This document shows, piece by piece, positions 9,132-18,665 of a DNA stretch of 37,635 nt; the first letter of the stretch is position 1; every line of letters starts with the position of its first letter. The notes under the pieces were generated by a model. It was not told where the DNA came from and made no database searches. It saw nothing but the letters and a program-made list of their open reading frames with translations. This stretch comes from Hoylesella marshii DSM 16973 = JCM 13450 (GTDB lineage: Bacteria > Bacteroidota > Bacteroidia > Bacteroidales > Bacteroidaceae). The stretch is taken from assembly GCF_000146675.1 (NCBI RefSeq), contig NZ_GL397214.1:2271774-2309408 (forward strand), read 5' to 3'. The position numbers and the translations under genes were made by a program.

Positions 9132-9174
9132 CACCGCACAATCTGTAGACGAATAATAGACCGACGGCCTTTTT

Positions 9175-9371
9175 ATCCCAAATCGGTCATGAGACTTTGT
9201 ACAGATCTTGTTTGATTGTCGTTCAGATTGTCTGCCATCTTGCCGAAGGCGTAGCAGACTACGTCGAGAGAAGATGCCAAACAAGATGCCGACATGTGAA
9301 TAAAAGATGACAAGGAGCCATGTAATCAACATTAAAATGGTAGATGAGGAGTCTCATGGTCGATTGGGGAT
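9175..9371. repeat. Dispersed repeat R3: 197-bp nested inverted-repeat element
   Basis: The outer arms (ATCCCAAATCGGTCATGAG at 9175-9193 and its imperfect complement at 9353-9371) are shared with copy R4. Inside are two more pairs of arms: ATCTTGTTTG/CAAACAAGAT (9205-9214, 9278-9287) and GTCTGC/GCAGAC (9230-9235, 9254-9259). It would fold as one long branched hairpin in DNA or RNA. Candidates are a MITE-like non-autonomous element or a structured leader RNA. Confidence 0.8.
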
Positions 9372-9407
9372 TATGATATTTCGTGTAGAGGTCGGTGCAG
9401 AGACGAA

Positions 9408-9415
9408 CAAAGGTA
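9408..9415 (-). promoter_or_regulatory. Leftward -7 box at the glycogen synthase start
   Basis: On the minus strand TACCTTTG, five bases from the glycogen synthase ATG. If active it would transcribe R3 in the reverse direction and oppose the rightward promoter. Confidence 0.4.
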
Positions 9416-9419
9416 TTAG

Positions 9420-11078
9420 ATGAATAGAAAGCGATTGTTTCCGGATTATATATTCGAGTCAAGTTGGGAAGTCTGTCATAAGGTGGGAGGTATCTACACC
9501 GTCTTATCAACACGTGCCATGACACTACAGGCAGTTATGGGTGATAACCTCTTATTTATCGGCCCCGATTTGGGTGATGCCAACACGAACTTCATTGAGG
9601 ACAGACGTTTGCTGAAAGCGTGGCACATCCATGCACAGATGGCAGATGGTCTGCGCATTCGTGTGGGACGGTGGAACATTCCCGGGCAACCCGTTGCCAT
9701 CCTGACTGACTTTACGCCTTATTACGCGCAGAAAAACGATATCTATGCCCGTGCATGGGAGACGTCACAGGTGGACAGTCTGCATGCTTACGGCGACTAC
9801 GATGAGGCTTCGATGTTTTCTTACGCTGCGGCAAAGGTGGTGGAGAGTTTCTATCGATTCCACGAGCTGGAGACGAAGCGTGTGGTCTATCATGCCAATG
9901 AATGGATGACAGGTCTCGGATTGCTGTACCTGCGGCACATGCTCCCTCGCATAGCCACCGTGTTTACCACCCATGCTACAAGCATCGGACGTAGTATTGC
10001 GGGTAACGGGAAACCGCTGTATGCTTATCTTTCGGCCTATAATGGCGACCAAATGGCCACGGAGTTGAACATGCAGAGCAAGCATTCTGTGGAGAAACAG
10101 ACGGCAAAATATGCCGATTGCTTTACGACCGTGAGCGACATCACTGCCGAAGAGTGTCGCGAACTGTTGGACAAGCCCGTGGATGCGGTGCTGTCCAATG
10201 GGTTTGAAAATGGCTTTGTGCCCAAGGGTACGATGTTTACTAAGAGACGGAAGATAGCGCGGCGTCGCATGCTCGATGTGGCAAATGCGTTGCTTGGTAC
10301 GTCCCTCGACGACAATACATTGATAGTTTCGACGAGCGGACGTTACGAGTTTCGCAATAAAGGTATCGACGTGTATATCGATGCACTCAACCGTCTGCGC
10401 TTTGCCGGAGGTATGGAAAGAGATGTGCTGGCCTTTATCGAAGTGCCGGCATGGGCAGGCGAGGCGCGGCAAGATTTGCAGGAACGGCTGAAAAGAAAGG
10501 AGACGGCACAGAAACCTCTCGCCGACCCACTCTTTACCCATTGGCTACACGACGCACAAGGCGACCGCGTGGTCAGCATGATGCATGCTCTCGGTATGGA
10601 AAACAGGGCGGAAGACCGCGTGAAACTTATCTTCGTGCCACATTATCTGAATGGTGCTGATGGCATCTTTGACTTGCCTTACTACGACTTGCTGATAGGC
10701 AACGACCTGTGTGTATATCCCTCTTATTACGAGCCGTGGGGCTATACGCCGCTCGAATCCATTGCTTTCAAGATTCCCTGCATTACCACTACATTGGCCG
10801 GCTTCGGGCTTTGGGCTAACAGGGTGATGGGCAGAGACTGCCGAATTGACGACGGCGTGGAAGTCATCGCTCGTACCGACGACGATTACAACGAGGTGGT
10901 AGAGGCAGTGAAAGACACGATACTGCGCTATGCGCATATGCCGGAAGAAGACGTGAAAGCTGCCCGCAAAGCAGCAGGGAAACTGTCGGAGAAGGCGTTA
11001 TGGAAGAAATTCATACATGATTATTACAAGGCTTACGACATCGCTCTGCGCCATGCAGAGAGCAGAGTAAGCCGATAA
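9420..11078 (+). CDS. Glycogen synthase, GT3 (eukaryote-like) family
   Basis: A 552-residue glycosyltransferase that extends alpha-1,4-glucan from a nucleotide sugar. The N-terminal [21 protein letters not shown] is the GT3 hallmark, unlike GT5 GlgA (KTGGLADV). Further landmarks are [54 protein letters not shown] and, in the C-terminal Rossmann domain, [14 protein letters not shown]. The GT3 type is normal in Bacteroidetes. It lies 22 bp before the phosphorylase gene and is probably co-transcribed with it, pairing synthesis and breakdown of storage glucan. Confidence 0.93.
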   Translation: MNRKRLFPDYIFESSWEVCHKVGGIYTVLSTRAMTLQAVMGDNLLFIGPDLGDANTNFIEDRRLLKAWHIHAQMADGLRIRVGRWNIPGQPVAILTDFTPYYAQKNDIYARAWETSQVDSLHAYGDYDEASMFSYAAAKVVESFYRFHELETKRVVYHANEWMTGLGLLYLRHMLPRIATVFTTHATSIGRSIAGNGKPLYAYLSAYNGDQMATELNMQSKHSVEKQTAKYADCFTTVSDITAEECRELLDKPVDAVLSNGFENGFVPKGTMFTKRRKIARRRMLDVANALLGTSLDDNTLIVSTSGRYEFRNKGIDVYIDALNRLRFAGGMERDVLAFIEVPAWAGEARQDLQERLKRKETAQKPLADPLFTHWLHDAQGDRVVSMMHALGMENRAEDRVKLIFVPHYLNGADGIFDLPYYDLLIGNDLCVYPSYYEPWGYTPLESIAFKIPCITTTLAGFGLWANRVMGRDCRIDDGVEVIARTDDDYNEVVEAVKDTILRYAHMPEEDVKAARKAAGKLSEKALWKKFIHDYYKAYDIALRHAESRVSR

Positions 11079-11100
11079 AATACATTTATTTTTAGAGCTT

Positions 11101-13662
11101 ATGAAAATTAAAGCAGATTATTCAAACGTTCCCCAGTGGAGGGAACTGTCTATCAAATCCAGACTGCCCAAAGAGTTGGAGTGCTTGGACGAATTGGCAC
11201 ACAACATGTGGTGGTCATGGAATTATGAGGCGCGAGAGATGTGGGAGAGCCTCGACGAAGCCCTCTACGAAGAGGTGGGACATAACCCCGTGTTGCTACT
11301 CGAACGGCTGAGCTATGACCGCAAGGAAGCCATCGTGAAAGACAAGGCCACGATGAAGAGAGTGAAAGATGTGTATGCCGCTTTCCGTAAATACATGGAT
11401 GTGAAACCCGACAAGAAGCGTCCGTCGGTGGCTTATTTCTGTATGGAATACGGTATCAACCAAGTAGTGAAGATATACTCCGGCGGTCTGGGCATGCTGG
11501 CCGGCGACTACCTGAAGGAAGCATCCGACAGTAACGTAGATATGTGTGCCGTGGGCTTCCTGTATCGTTACGGCTATTTCAAGCAATCGTTGAGTATAGA
11601 CGGTCAGCAGATAGCCAATTACGATGCACAGAACTTCAACTCGCTGCCCGTGGAACGCCAGTTGGATGCATCGGGCAATCCGCTTGTGGTGGAAGTTCCT
11701 TATATGAACTACGTCGTCCATGCCTATGTGTGGCGCATGAATGTGGGGCGTATCAGTCTGTATCTGCTGGATACGGACAACGAACTCAATTCGGAGTTTG
11801 ACCGCCCCATCACCCATTCGCTCTACGGCGGAGACTGGGAGAACCGTTTGAAACAAGAGATATTGTTGGGCATCGGCGGTATATTGACGCTGAAGAAACT
11901 CGGCATCACCAAGCAAATTTATCACTGCAATGAGGGACACGCTGCCCTCTGCAATCTGCAACGACTCTGCGACTACGTGGAAGGTGGTCTGTCATTCAAT
12001 CAGGCTATGGAGCTGGTGCGTGCCTCATCGCTCTACACAGTGCATACCCCTGTTCCCGCAGGTCACGACTATTTTGACGAGACACTCTTCGGGAAATATA
12101 TGGGCAATTATCCCGCTAAGCTCGGTATCTCATGGGACGAGTTTATCGGCATGGGACGCGAGAATCCCGACGACCACAGCGAGCGTTTCTGTCTCTCTAC
12201 CTTCGCTTGCAACACCTGTCAGGAGGTGAATGGCGTGAGCAAACTGCACGGTTGGGTGAGCCAGCAGATGTTTGCCCCCATCTGGAAAGGCTATTATCCG
12301 GAAGAGAATCACGTGGGCTATGTCACCAATGGCGTGCACTTCCCTTCATGGACAGCCACGGAATGGCGTAAGTTGTATGCCAAATACTTCGATGCCAACT
12401 TCATGAACGACCAGAGCAACGAGAGCATTTGGCACGCTATTTACAACGTGCCCGACACCGAGATATGGGATACCCGCATGGCCTTGAAGCGCAAACTCGT
12501 GGACTACATACGCGGAAAGTTTACCGAGACATGGTTGAAGAATCAGGGCGACCCCTCGCGTGTGGTATCGTTGCTCGAACGTATCAACCCCAATGCACTG
12601 ATGGTGGGCTTCTGTCGCCGCTTTGCCACCTATAAGCGAGCACACCTGTTGTTTACCGACCTCGACCGTCTGTCCAAGATAGTCAACAACCCCGACCGAC
12701 CCGTGCAGTTTATCTTCTCGGGGAAAGCCCATCCCGCCGACGGTGCTGGGCAGGGACTCATCAAAACCATCTTCGAAATAAGCCAACGTCCGGAGTTTCT
12801 GGGTAAGATTATCTTCCTCGAAGATTACGACATGCAGCTGGCACGCCGCCTCGTATCGGGCGTAGACATCTGGATGAACACGCCCACACGTCCGCTCGAA
12901 GCATCGGGAACATCCGGCGAGAAAGCCGAGATGAACGGCGTGGTCAACCTCTCCGTACTCGATGGTTGGTGGGTCGAAGGCTATCGCGAAAATGCCGGAT
13001 GGGCACTTCCCGAAAAGCGCACCTACGAGAACCAGAACTATCAAGACCAACTCGATGCCGCTACCATCTATGGTCTGCTGGAAAACGATATCCTGCCGCT
13101 ATACTACGCCACTAATGAGCAGGGCTACAGCGAGGGATGGATTCAAGTCATCAAAAACTCTATCGCCACCATCGCTCCCCACTACACGATGAAGCGCCAG
13201 CTCGACGATTACTATACGAAGTTCTATGAGAAGCAGGCTGCCCGCTACACCAAATTGCAGGCCAACGACAACCGCATGGCCAAGGATTTGGCACAGTGGA
13301 AAGAAAATGTGGCCGAACGATGGGATGCCATCCGTGTGGTGTCTAAAGACAATGAGTTTCTCAACAATGGCGGAGAGACCGGCGTGAAATACAAGGTGCG
13401 CTACGTGATTGACGAGCAAGGGCTCCAAGATGCCATCGGGCTCGAACTCGTGATACTGAAGGCCGACAACAGCGACAGCGAGAAAAAGGTATTCAGCATC
13501 CATCCGTTTAAGATGACCGGGCACGAAGGCAACCGCTACACCTTTGAGGTAACGGTGGAACCCGACGAAGCCGGTGCCTTTGTGAGCTGCGTACGCATGT
13601 ATCCCAAGAACAACCTCCTGCCTCATCGACAGGACTTCTGCTACGTGAAATGGCTTGACTAA
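11101..13662 (+). CDS. glgP: Alpha-glucan (glycogen) phosphorylase, GT35
   Basis: An 853-residue phosphorylase releasing glucose-1-phosphate from glycogen. It has the N-terminal DUF3417 domain ([20 protein letters not shown]). PLP binds in [14 protein letters not shown], with Lys608 as the likely Schiff-base residue. Other landmarks are [52 protein letters not shown] and [10 protein letters not shown]. It is the bacterial 'short' type with an extra ~150-residue C-terminal domain. Second gene of the glycogen operon, closed by a terminator at 13684-13730. Confidence 0.95.
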   Translation: MKIKADYSNVPQWRELSIKSRLPKELECLDELAHNMWWSWNYEAREMWESLDEALYEEVGHNPVLLLERLSYDRKEAIVKDKATMKRVKDVYAAFRKYMDVKPDKKRPSVAYFCMEYGINQVVKIYSGGLGMLAGDYLKEASDSNVDMCAVGFLYRYGYFKQSLSIDGQQIANYDAQNFNSLPVERQLDASGNPLVVEVPYMNYVVHAYVWRMNVGRISLYLLDTDNELNSEFDRPITHSLYGGDWENRLKQEILLGIGGILTLKKLGITKQIYHCNEGHAALCNLQRLCDYVEGGLSFNQAMELVRASSLYTVHTPVPAGHDYFDETLFGKYMGNYPAKLGISWDEFIGMGRENPDDHSERFCLSTFACNTCQEVNGVSKLHGWVSQQMFAPIWKGYYPEENHVGYVTNGVHFPSWTATEWRKLYAKYFDANFMNDQSNESIWHAIYNVPDTEIWDTRMALKRKLVDYIRGKFTETWLKNQGDPSRVVSLLERINPNALMVGFCRRFATYKRAHLLFTDLDRLSKIVNNPDRPVQFIFSGKAHPADGAGQGLIKTIFEISQRPEFLGKIIFLEDYDMQLARRLVSGVDIWMNTPTRPLEASGTSGEKAEMNGVVNLSVLDGWWVEGYRENAGWALPEKRTYENQNYQDQLDAATIYGLLENDILPLYYATNEQGYSEGWIQVIKNSIATIAPHYTMKRQLDDYYTKFYEKQAARYTKLQANDNRMAKDLAQWKENVAERWDAIRVVSKDNEFLNNGGETGVKYKVRYVIDEQGLQDAIGLELVILKADNSDSEKKVFSIHPFKMTGHEGNRYTFEVTVEPDEAGAFVSCVRMYPKNNLLPHRQDFCYVKWLD

Positions 13663-13683
13663 GCCACCGTGCAAACAAGATAA

Positions 13684-13730
13684 GGCCACGCAGGCGCGTC
13701 ATCATCACGACGTGTTGCGTGGTCTTTTTT
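13684..13730 (+). terminator. Terminator of the glycogen operon
   Basis: GGCCACGCA (13684-13692) pairs with TGCGTGGTC (13716-13724), with CGTC/GACG inside, followed by TTTTTT (13725-13730). Confidence 0.9.
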
Positions 13731-13823
13731 GCATCCATGGGCGGTTCGTCCCAAACCTATGGAGATTTAAGACTTCGTAACACTTTTGTTAAATCTCGAC
13801 CGAAAAAGATGCGGTCGTCGGCC

Positions 13824-13889
13824 AAACTTTCTGCGCACCAAGTTTAAACTTTCTGCGCAGAAAGTTTGAACGAGATGCGCACCAAATTT
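13824..13889. repeat. Three-copy 22-bp tandem repeat with a perfect palindrome
   Basis: Units lie at 13824-13845, 13846-13867 and 13868-13889, all sharing a TGCGCA core. The central unit is a perfect 22-bp palindrome (AAACTTTCTGC and its complement). The repeat lies in a 475-bp gene-free stretch between the glycogen terminator and the next promoter. Confidence 0.85.
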
Positions 13890-14079
13890 TTTGCCTCTGC
13901 AAGAACCTAATTGTCAGTAAGTTACAAAGGCACTTTTTGAGCGCTTTTTGCCTTGTCTTTTTAACACTTCGCGCATTCTCTTTGCATTGAAAATCCATCT
14001 TCGTCCTGCTTGTATTTTATAGAAATTAAACAGTAATGGGATAAAAAAGAGGGTCGTTTTAAGTTTTTTAGCGCATTTC

Positions 14080-14110
14080 TTTGTGAATGAAATATTTTTT
14101 AGTACATTTG
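14080..14110 (+). promoter_or_regulatory. Promoter of gldB-like gene
   Basis: TTTG (14080-14083), 19-bp spacer, TACATTTG (14103-14110). A transcript from ~14116 leaves a ~23-nt leader. Confidence 0.8.
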
Positions 14111-14138
14111 CAACATCAATAAGGATAAACGGAAAGAC

Positions 14139-14942
14139 GTGAAGAAAATAAACCGGCTCTTACTCATAGCAGCAATGCTCAACGTGGCTTGTGATTTCAA
14201 GCTGCCACGGAGCGGCAAGGACGATGCGTGCGCTCAGATAGAGGTGCAACGCTACGACCGTGCCGAAAGCCGCTATCTGATGACCGGCGACTTCTCAGCT
14301 CTCCAACAGATGAACACGGGCTATCCCGTGGAAACCCGCGCATTGATAGAAGACCTGCTCAAGATTGGTGAGGTGAACGACCCGCAAATCAATACAAAGC
14401 TGCTTAAATTTTACCAAGACAGTGCGCTGCAAACGCTCATCTCAGATGCCGAGGCACAGTATGCCAACATGGACGACATCAACAAAGACCTGACCGAAAC
14501 ATTTGGAAAGTTGAAACAATGGCTGCCCGACCTGCCCCTCCCCACGGTCTACGCGCAGATTACAGCCCTCGACCAAAGCATCGTTATCGGTAACCAAAGC
14601 ATCGGCATCTCGCTCGACAAGTATCTCGGTACAGATTATCCCCTGTATCTGAAGTATTACAGCAGGGAGCAGCGACGGCTGATGACACGTCGCTATATGG
14701 TGCCTGATTGCGTGAGCTTCTATCTGATGAGCGTATATCCATTGAGCCGGTACGACATCCGCAGCCAGCAGGAGCGCGACCTGCACATGGGTAAAATCAT
14801 GTGGATTGTAAACCGCGCGCTGGGACAAAATATCATGAAAAGCCGATTTGTAGATTGCATAGACCGTTACATGAAGCATCATACGTCGGTTTCCATAGCC
14901 GAATTATTAAGAAGCGACGACTATTCGGCATTCATCGACTGA
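14139..14942 (+). CDS. gldB: GldB-like lipoprotein
   Basis: A 267-residue lipoprotein (GTG start; lipobox LNVAC, Cys18). It resembles the GldB family: IEVQRYDRAESRY near the N-terminus, then TFGKLKQWLPDLPLPTVYAQITALDQSIVI and GISLDKYLGTDYPLY, and a C-terminal helical part. GldB is needed for gliding and type IX secretion in Flavobacteriia, but many non-gliding Bacteroidales carry a homologue of unknown job, and no other gliding genes are seen here. The start fits the promoter ending at 14110. Confidence 0.75.
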   Translation: MKKINRLLLIAAMLNVACDFKLPRSGKDDACAQIEVQRYDRAESRYLMTGDFSALQQMNTGYPVETRALIEDLLKIGEVNDPQINTKLLKFYQDSALQTLISDAEAQYANMDDINKDLTETFGKLKQWLPDLPLPTVYAQITALDQSIVIGNQSIGISLDKYLGTDYPLYLKYYSREQRRLMTRRYMVPDCVSFYLMSVYPLSRYDIRSQQERDLHMGKIMWIVNRALGQNIMKSRFVDCIDRYMKHHTSVSIAELLRSDDYSAFID

Positions 14943-15067
14943 TGCCTCTGCCATCGTGCAACCCAAGCCTGAACCGTCCGAAATAAGACTTTTTTAATTC
15001 TCCGTGCAACTTTTTTCGGTTTCCTTTCGTCTAACAGACAAAAAGAAACCTAATGAAATCACACACA

Positions 15068-17170
15068 ATGAACAAGAACATTGCATGGATGTTTGTATTC
15101 GCATTCGTCAGCCTTTCGGCACGGGCACAGACGGAGCGCGTGGATACCACGCTGAACATCGCCGAAGTGAAAGTAACGGGACATACTACCATCCACAAAG
15201 TAGACCGCACACTACTCATGCCGACCGCCGAAGAACGCAAAAACTCCTACACACCCTACGAGCTGCTTATGAAGATGGCAATACCCAACCTGAGGGTAGA
15301 CATCATGAAAAAAGAGCTGAAAGCCTTCGGGCAAGACGTGCAACTGCGCATCAACGGTATCATAGCTACAAGCACCGAAGTAGCGGCCATACTGCCACGA
15401 GACATCCTGCGCATTGAAATGATAGACCATCCGGGCAAGCGATATGGCGACGAAGAGTTGGGAGCTGTCATCGACATCATCGTAAAGAGACGCGAATCGG
15501 GCGGGGAAATCAACGCGCAACTCCGCAACTCGCCCAACGTCTTTTTCGGTGACAATTTTCTGTCGGCGAAGTTCAACCACGGCCGGTCGCAGTGGGGCAT
15601 CGACTACTGTATAAATTACCGCGCTGTTAAGCACATGCATGCTGATATGGATGAGATGTTTTTGCTCGGCGGGAAGACCATTCATCGCGTACAAGAGGGA
15701 ATAGACGACAGAATGAGGTACACGTATCAAGACCTCGGCCTCTTCTACAACTACATGCTGCCGGAGCGTTTCACCCTCAACATCGCCATGAGAAACAATA
15801 TCCGCAATGCTCCTCACGATAATGACAGGAAAAGCAGGATATACAACGCTGCGACACCCCATTTGCAGACTTTCTCTATAGTAAAAGACCATCCGAGCCA
15901 CTATACCCCCTCGCTTGATGTGTATTTGCAATACTTACCCACAAAACAGCAAACGATAACGGTAGACCTCGTGGGCACCATTATCCGTAGTCGCTCGCGA
16001 CGTAGCTACAAGGAATATGTGCTGCCGCAGAGTCCGCTGGCCGACATCACGACCCGCGTAAAAGGGCTGAAGCATTCGTTTACGGGCGAGGCCATCTACG
16101 ACCTGACGTTGCCTTCGAAAGCCGTTTTCAGTACCGGCATACGTCATTATCAGGCGTTCGCACATAACGAATATACGGGTAGCAACACGGCCTTGTCGGA
16201 GATGAACCAAAGTCGGTCGTCAGCCTTTGCCGAACTACGCGGTAATTTGGGAAAGGTCTCTTATACGGCAAGTGCCGGTCTCACGCGTTCTTTCTTCAAA
16301 GAGGGCGGTGAGCGCCATACGTACACTCTCTTTACGCCCACGTTGCGTATCAGCTTCGCCCCCCACAAGAATGGTTATCTGAACTATCGCTTTACCACCA
16401 ATCCTGTGATTCCGGAACTAAGCTCGCTGACGAATGTGGAGCAGGCCATCGACACCATCATGATACAAAGAGGCAATCCGAATCTGCGCACGTATAGTGT
16501 TTACGACAACAGCATCAACTATACGTTTAACAAAGGAAAGGTGTCGGCTGCACTTTATATGCGCCACATCTACCGGAAGAACTGTATCATGGAGCAACTG
16601 TTTGAAGAACGAGGCCATATCGTGATGATGGATGACAACCAGCGTAGTCTGCAGTCATTGAGCTTCTGGCCGGAATTTACTCTGCGCGGGCTTGACCTCT
16701 TCGGTATCAAGAACTTCCTCACACTGGGACTCGAGGGCGGATTCTCTCGCTATTGGAGCCACGGCAACGATTATTACCACACGTATAACAGCACGTATTT
16801 GAGTTGTTCGGTCACGATGATGTATAAGGAGTTTTCGCTGATGCTCAAACAATCTACCCGCAACAGTTGGCTTTACGGCGAGACCATCCGCAAGGGCGAA
16901 AACATCAGTGTGGCAGTATTCACATGGAACCATAAGCGTCTGTCGCTCGGTGCAGGTGTGTTCTTCCCCTTTGTCAATAACTATCGGACGGGTAGCGAGC
17001 GTTTGGCCAAAGTGGCTTCGAGCACTTCGTGGAACTATTTGAAAGAGGCCGGCAATCTATTTGTCCTCACTTTCGGCTACAACATCGAGTTCGGAAAGAA
17101 GTATAACGCAAAGAAGAAACGCATAGAAAACAGCGACCGCGAAAGCGGAGTATTGAAAGTGAGCAACTAA
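15068..17170 (+). CDS. TonB-dependent-receptor-like outer membrane protein
   Basis: A ~700-residue protein with a signal peptide (MNKNIAWMFVFAFVSLSARAQ); an ATG five codons earlier (15053) is also possible. A degenerate plug follows (LNIAEVKVTG, YELLMKMAIPNLRVD, VQLRINGI, LPRDILRIEMIDHPGKRYGDEELGAVIDIIV) and then a long barrel. It lacks a CarboxypepD_reg-like domain. Overall it resembles the 'outer membrane beta-barrel' (OMP_b-brl_3) branch found in Prevotella, whose substrates are mostly unknown. The C-terminus (ESGVLKVSN) does not end in an aromatic residue. Confidence 0.8.
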   Translation: MNKNIAWMFVFAFVSLSARAQTERVDTTLNIAEVKVTGHTTIHKVDRTLLMPTAEERKNSYTPYELLMKMAIPNLRVDIMKKELKAFGQDVQLRINGIIATSTEVAAILPRDILRIEMIDHPGKRYGDEELGAVIDIIVKRRESGGEINAQLRNSPNVFFGDNFLSAKFNHGRSQWGIDYCINYRAVKHMHADMDEMFLLGGKTIHRVQEGIDDRMRYTYQDLGLFYNYMLPERFTLNIAMRNNIRNAPHDNDRKSRIYNAATPHLQTFSIVKDHPSHYTPSLDVYLQYLPTKQQTITVDLVGTIIRSRSRRSYKEYVLPQSPLADITTRVKGLKHSFTGEAIYDLTLPSKAVFSTGIRHYQAFAHNEYTGSNTALSEMNQSRSSAFAELRGNLGKVSYTASAGLTRSFFKEGGERHTYTLFTPTLRISFAPHKNGYLNYRFTTNPVIPELSSLTNVEQAIDTIMIQRGNPNLRTYSVYDNSINYTFNKGKVSAALYMRHIYRKNCIMEQLFEERGHIVMMDDNQRSLQSLSFWPEFTLRGLDLFGIKNFLTLGLEGGFSRYWSHGNDYYHTYNSTYLSCSVTMMYKEFSLMLKQSTRNSWLYGETIRKGENISVAVFTWNHKRLSLGAGVFFPFVNNYRTGSERLAKVASSTSWNYLKEAGNLFVLTFGYNIEFGKKYNAKKKRIENSDRESGVLKVSN

Positions 17171-17184
17171 ATCATACAGCCGAT

Positions 17185-17272
17185 CATCCCGAATCGGTTA
17201 TGAGCACCTGTACAGGAAGCCATGTCATCCCTGTAAAATGGTAGATAAGCAGTTTCATGACCGATTCGGGAT
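17185..17272. repeat. Dispersed repeat R4: 88-bp inverted-repeat element
   Basis: Terminal arms ATCCCGAATCGGTTATGA (17185-17202) and its complement (17255-17272) differ at one position. Its right half (GCCATGT...AAAATGGTAGATRAG) aligns with the right part of R3, so the two are copies of one family. A second internal pair, TACAGG/CCTGTA, makes it a nested hairpin. It follows the receptor gene and could also act as its terminator. Confidence 0.85.
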
Positions 17273-17289
17273 ATTCATATGCCCAATCA

Positions 17290-17321
17290 TTTGCTGGTCA
17301 CGAGAAAATTTCATACTTTCG
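17290..17321 (+). promoter_or_regulatory. Promoter of flavoprotein gene
   Basis: TTTG (17290-17293), 20-bp spacer, TACTTTCG (17314-17321; one mismatch to TAnnTTTG). Confidence 0.55.
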
Positions 17322-17351
17322 TATCTGTTACAACAGTGATACCCTAACCAT

Positions 17352-18590
17352 ATGCTCAATATCGCAATCATAGGCGGCGGTGCCGCAGGATTCTTTGCCG
17401 CCATTGAAGCAAAGAGACAGGCACACGAAGCCACTGTAACCATCTTCGAGCGGGCAAAGAAAGTATTGGCAAAAGTAGAAGTTTCGGGCGGCGGACGCTG
17501 CAATCTTACCAACTCTTTTGCTGCCGTAACCGATTTGAAGAACGTGTATCCGCGTGGACATCGGTTGATGAAACGCCTTTTCAACACCTTTGATTATCAA
17601 GACGCCTACCAATGGTTCGAGTTGAGGGGTGTACCGCTCGTGGTGCAAGAGGATGATTGCGTGTTTCCCGTATCGCAGCGTTCGCAGAGCATTGTGAGAT
17701 GTCTGGTGCGTGAAGCACAGACCTTGGGTGTACAGGTGCTCACCTCCCATGCGGTGGAAGCCATATTGCCGCAACCCGATGGCCGATTGGCACTGTATTT
17801 CAAGGGGCATTCTCCGCAATACTTTCACCGTGTACTCGTGGCTATGGGTGGGTCTCCACGCATAGAAGGTCTGAAATATTTGGCTGACATCGGCCATCGC
17901 ATCGTGCCTCCTGTGCCTTCCCTATTCACATTCAATCTGTCTGACAAGGCTTTTAAGCACATGATGGGCACGGTGATTAGCCCCGTCACCGCATCTATCT
18001 CCGGTACCAAATTCCGCGCCGAAGGGGCTTTGCTCATCACACATTGGGGAGCCAGCGGCCCCGTTATTCTTAAACTTTCATCGCTTGCTGCCCGTTATAT
18101 CCACGAACAACACTACCATTTTCCACTTGCCATGAATTGGATACACGAGTCGAATGCAGCCCGGGTAGAAGAACAGATGACCGCCCTTGCAGCTCAAAAC
18201 GGCAAACGGAAACTCGCTACCGTCAGACCTTACGGGCTTACCGGCCGCGTTTGGGAGCATCTGCTGCAACGGGCGGGCATGCCGACAGACAAACGTTGGA
18301 GCGAGATAGGCAGGAAAGGGCTCCATCAACTCATCGAGGTACTCACCAACGATGTGTATGATGTCAGCGGACGGGGTAGTTTCCGCGAGGAGTTCGTTAC
18401 CTGCGGCGGTATAGATTTAGCCGATGTCAATCCTCGTTCATTAGAGAGTAAAGTTTGTCCCCACCTCTTCTTTGCCGGCGAAGTGTTGGATATAGATGCC
18501 GTTACAGGCGGATTCAATCTGCAGGCGGCATGGACTACCGGCTTTGTTGCAGGCCGAAGCATGACCGAAACATTTACAAAAGATACTTAA
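17352..18590 (+). CDS. HI0933-family FAD-dependent oxidoreductase (YhiN/BaiN-like)
   Basis: A 412-residue flavoprotein. The dinucleotide-binding GGGAAG is at residues 8-13, and the family signature KVLAKVEVSGGGRCNLTNS lies near residue 40. Further landmarks are CVFPVSQRSQSIV, LVAMGGSPRIEG and the C-terminal LFFAGEVLDIDAVTGGFNLQAAWTTGFVAG, which closes the FAD site. Full length for the family. Known members include proteins of uncertain substrate and the bile-acid enzyme BaiN; no substrate can be assigned here. Confidence 0.93.
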   Translation: MLNIAIIGGGAAGFFAAIEAKRQAHEATVTIFERAKKVLAKVEVSGGGRCNLTNSFAAVTDLKNVYPRGHRLMKRLFNTFDYQDAYQWFELRGVPLVVQEDDCVFPVSQRSQSIVRCLVREAQTLGVQVLTSHAVEAILPQPDGRLALYFKGHSPQYFHRVLVAMGGSPRIEGLKYLADIGHRIVPPVPSLFTFNLSDKAFKHMMGTVISPVTASISGTKFRAEGALLITHWGASGPVILKLSSLAARYIHEQHYHFPLAMNWIHESNAARVEEQMTALAAQNGKRKLATVRPYGLTGRVWEHLLQRAGMPTDKRWSEIGRKGLHQLIEVLTNDVYDVSGRGSFREEFVTCGGIDLADVNPRSLESKVCPHLFFAGEVLDIDAVTGGFNLQAAWTTGFVAGRSMTETFTKDT

Positions 18591-18629
18591 AATACGCTCA
18601 TTCCCACTGTTTCTTAGAAAGGAAAGCAC

Positions 18630-18637
18630 TATTTTTG
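18630..18637 (+). promoter_or_regulatory. -7 box for TlpA-like gene
   Basis: TATTTTTG matches TAnnTTTG, 29 bp before the start codon. The -33 element is poor (TTTC near 18610). Confidence 0.5.
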
Positions 18638-18665
18638 CTCCCTGAATATAAAAAACGACAATGCA

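Larger units (their letters stand above)
8722..9419. other. 700-bp gene-free region with two dispersed repeats
   Basis: No credible ORF on either strand. It holds repeat copy R2 (8784-8880), a purine-rich stretch (~8975-9015), a rightward promoter (9096-9131), the nested hairpin R3 (9175-9371) and a leftward -7 box (9408-9415). Confidence 0.7.

Noticed and set aside
9765..10541. 258-codon open frame on the minus strand inside glycogen synthase
   Set aside because: Antisense shadow of a well-supported gene; composition rich in His/Cys/Arg with no domain pattern.
12346..13050. 234-codon minus-strand frame inside glycogen phosphorylase
   Set aside because: Antisense shadow of a conserved enzyme; no recognisable features.
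15212..15931. 239-codon minus-strand frame inside the receptor gene
   Set aside because: Antisense shadow; no promoter or domain support.
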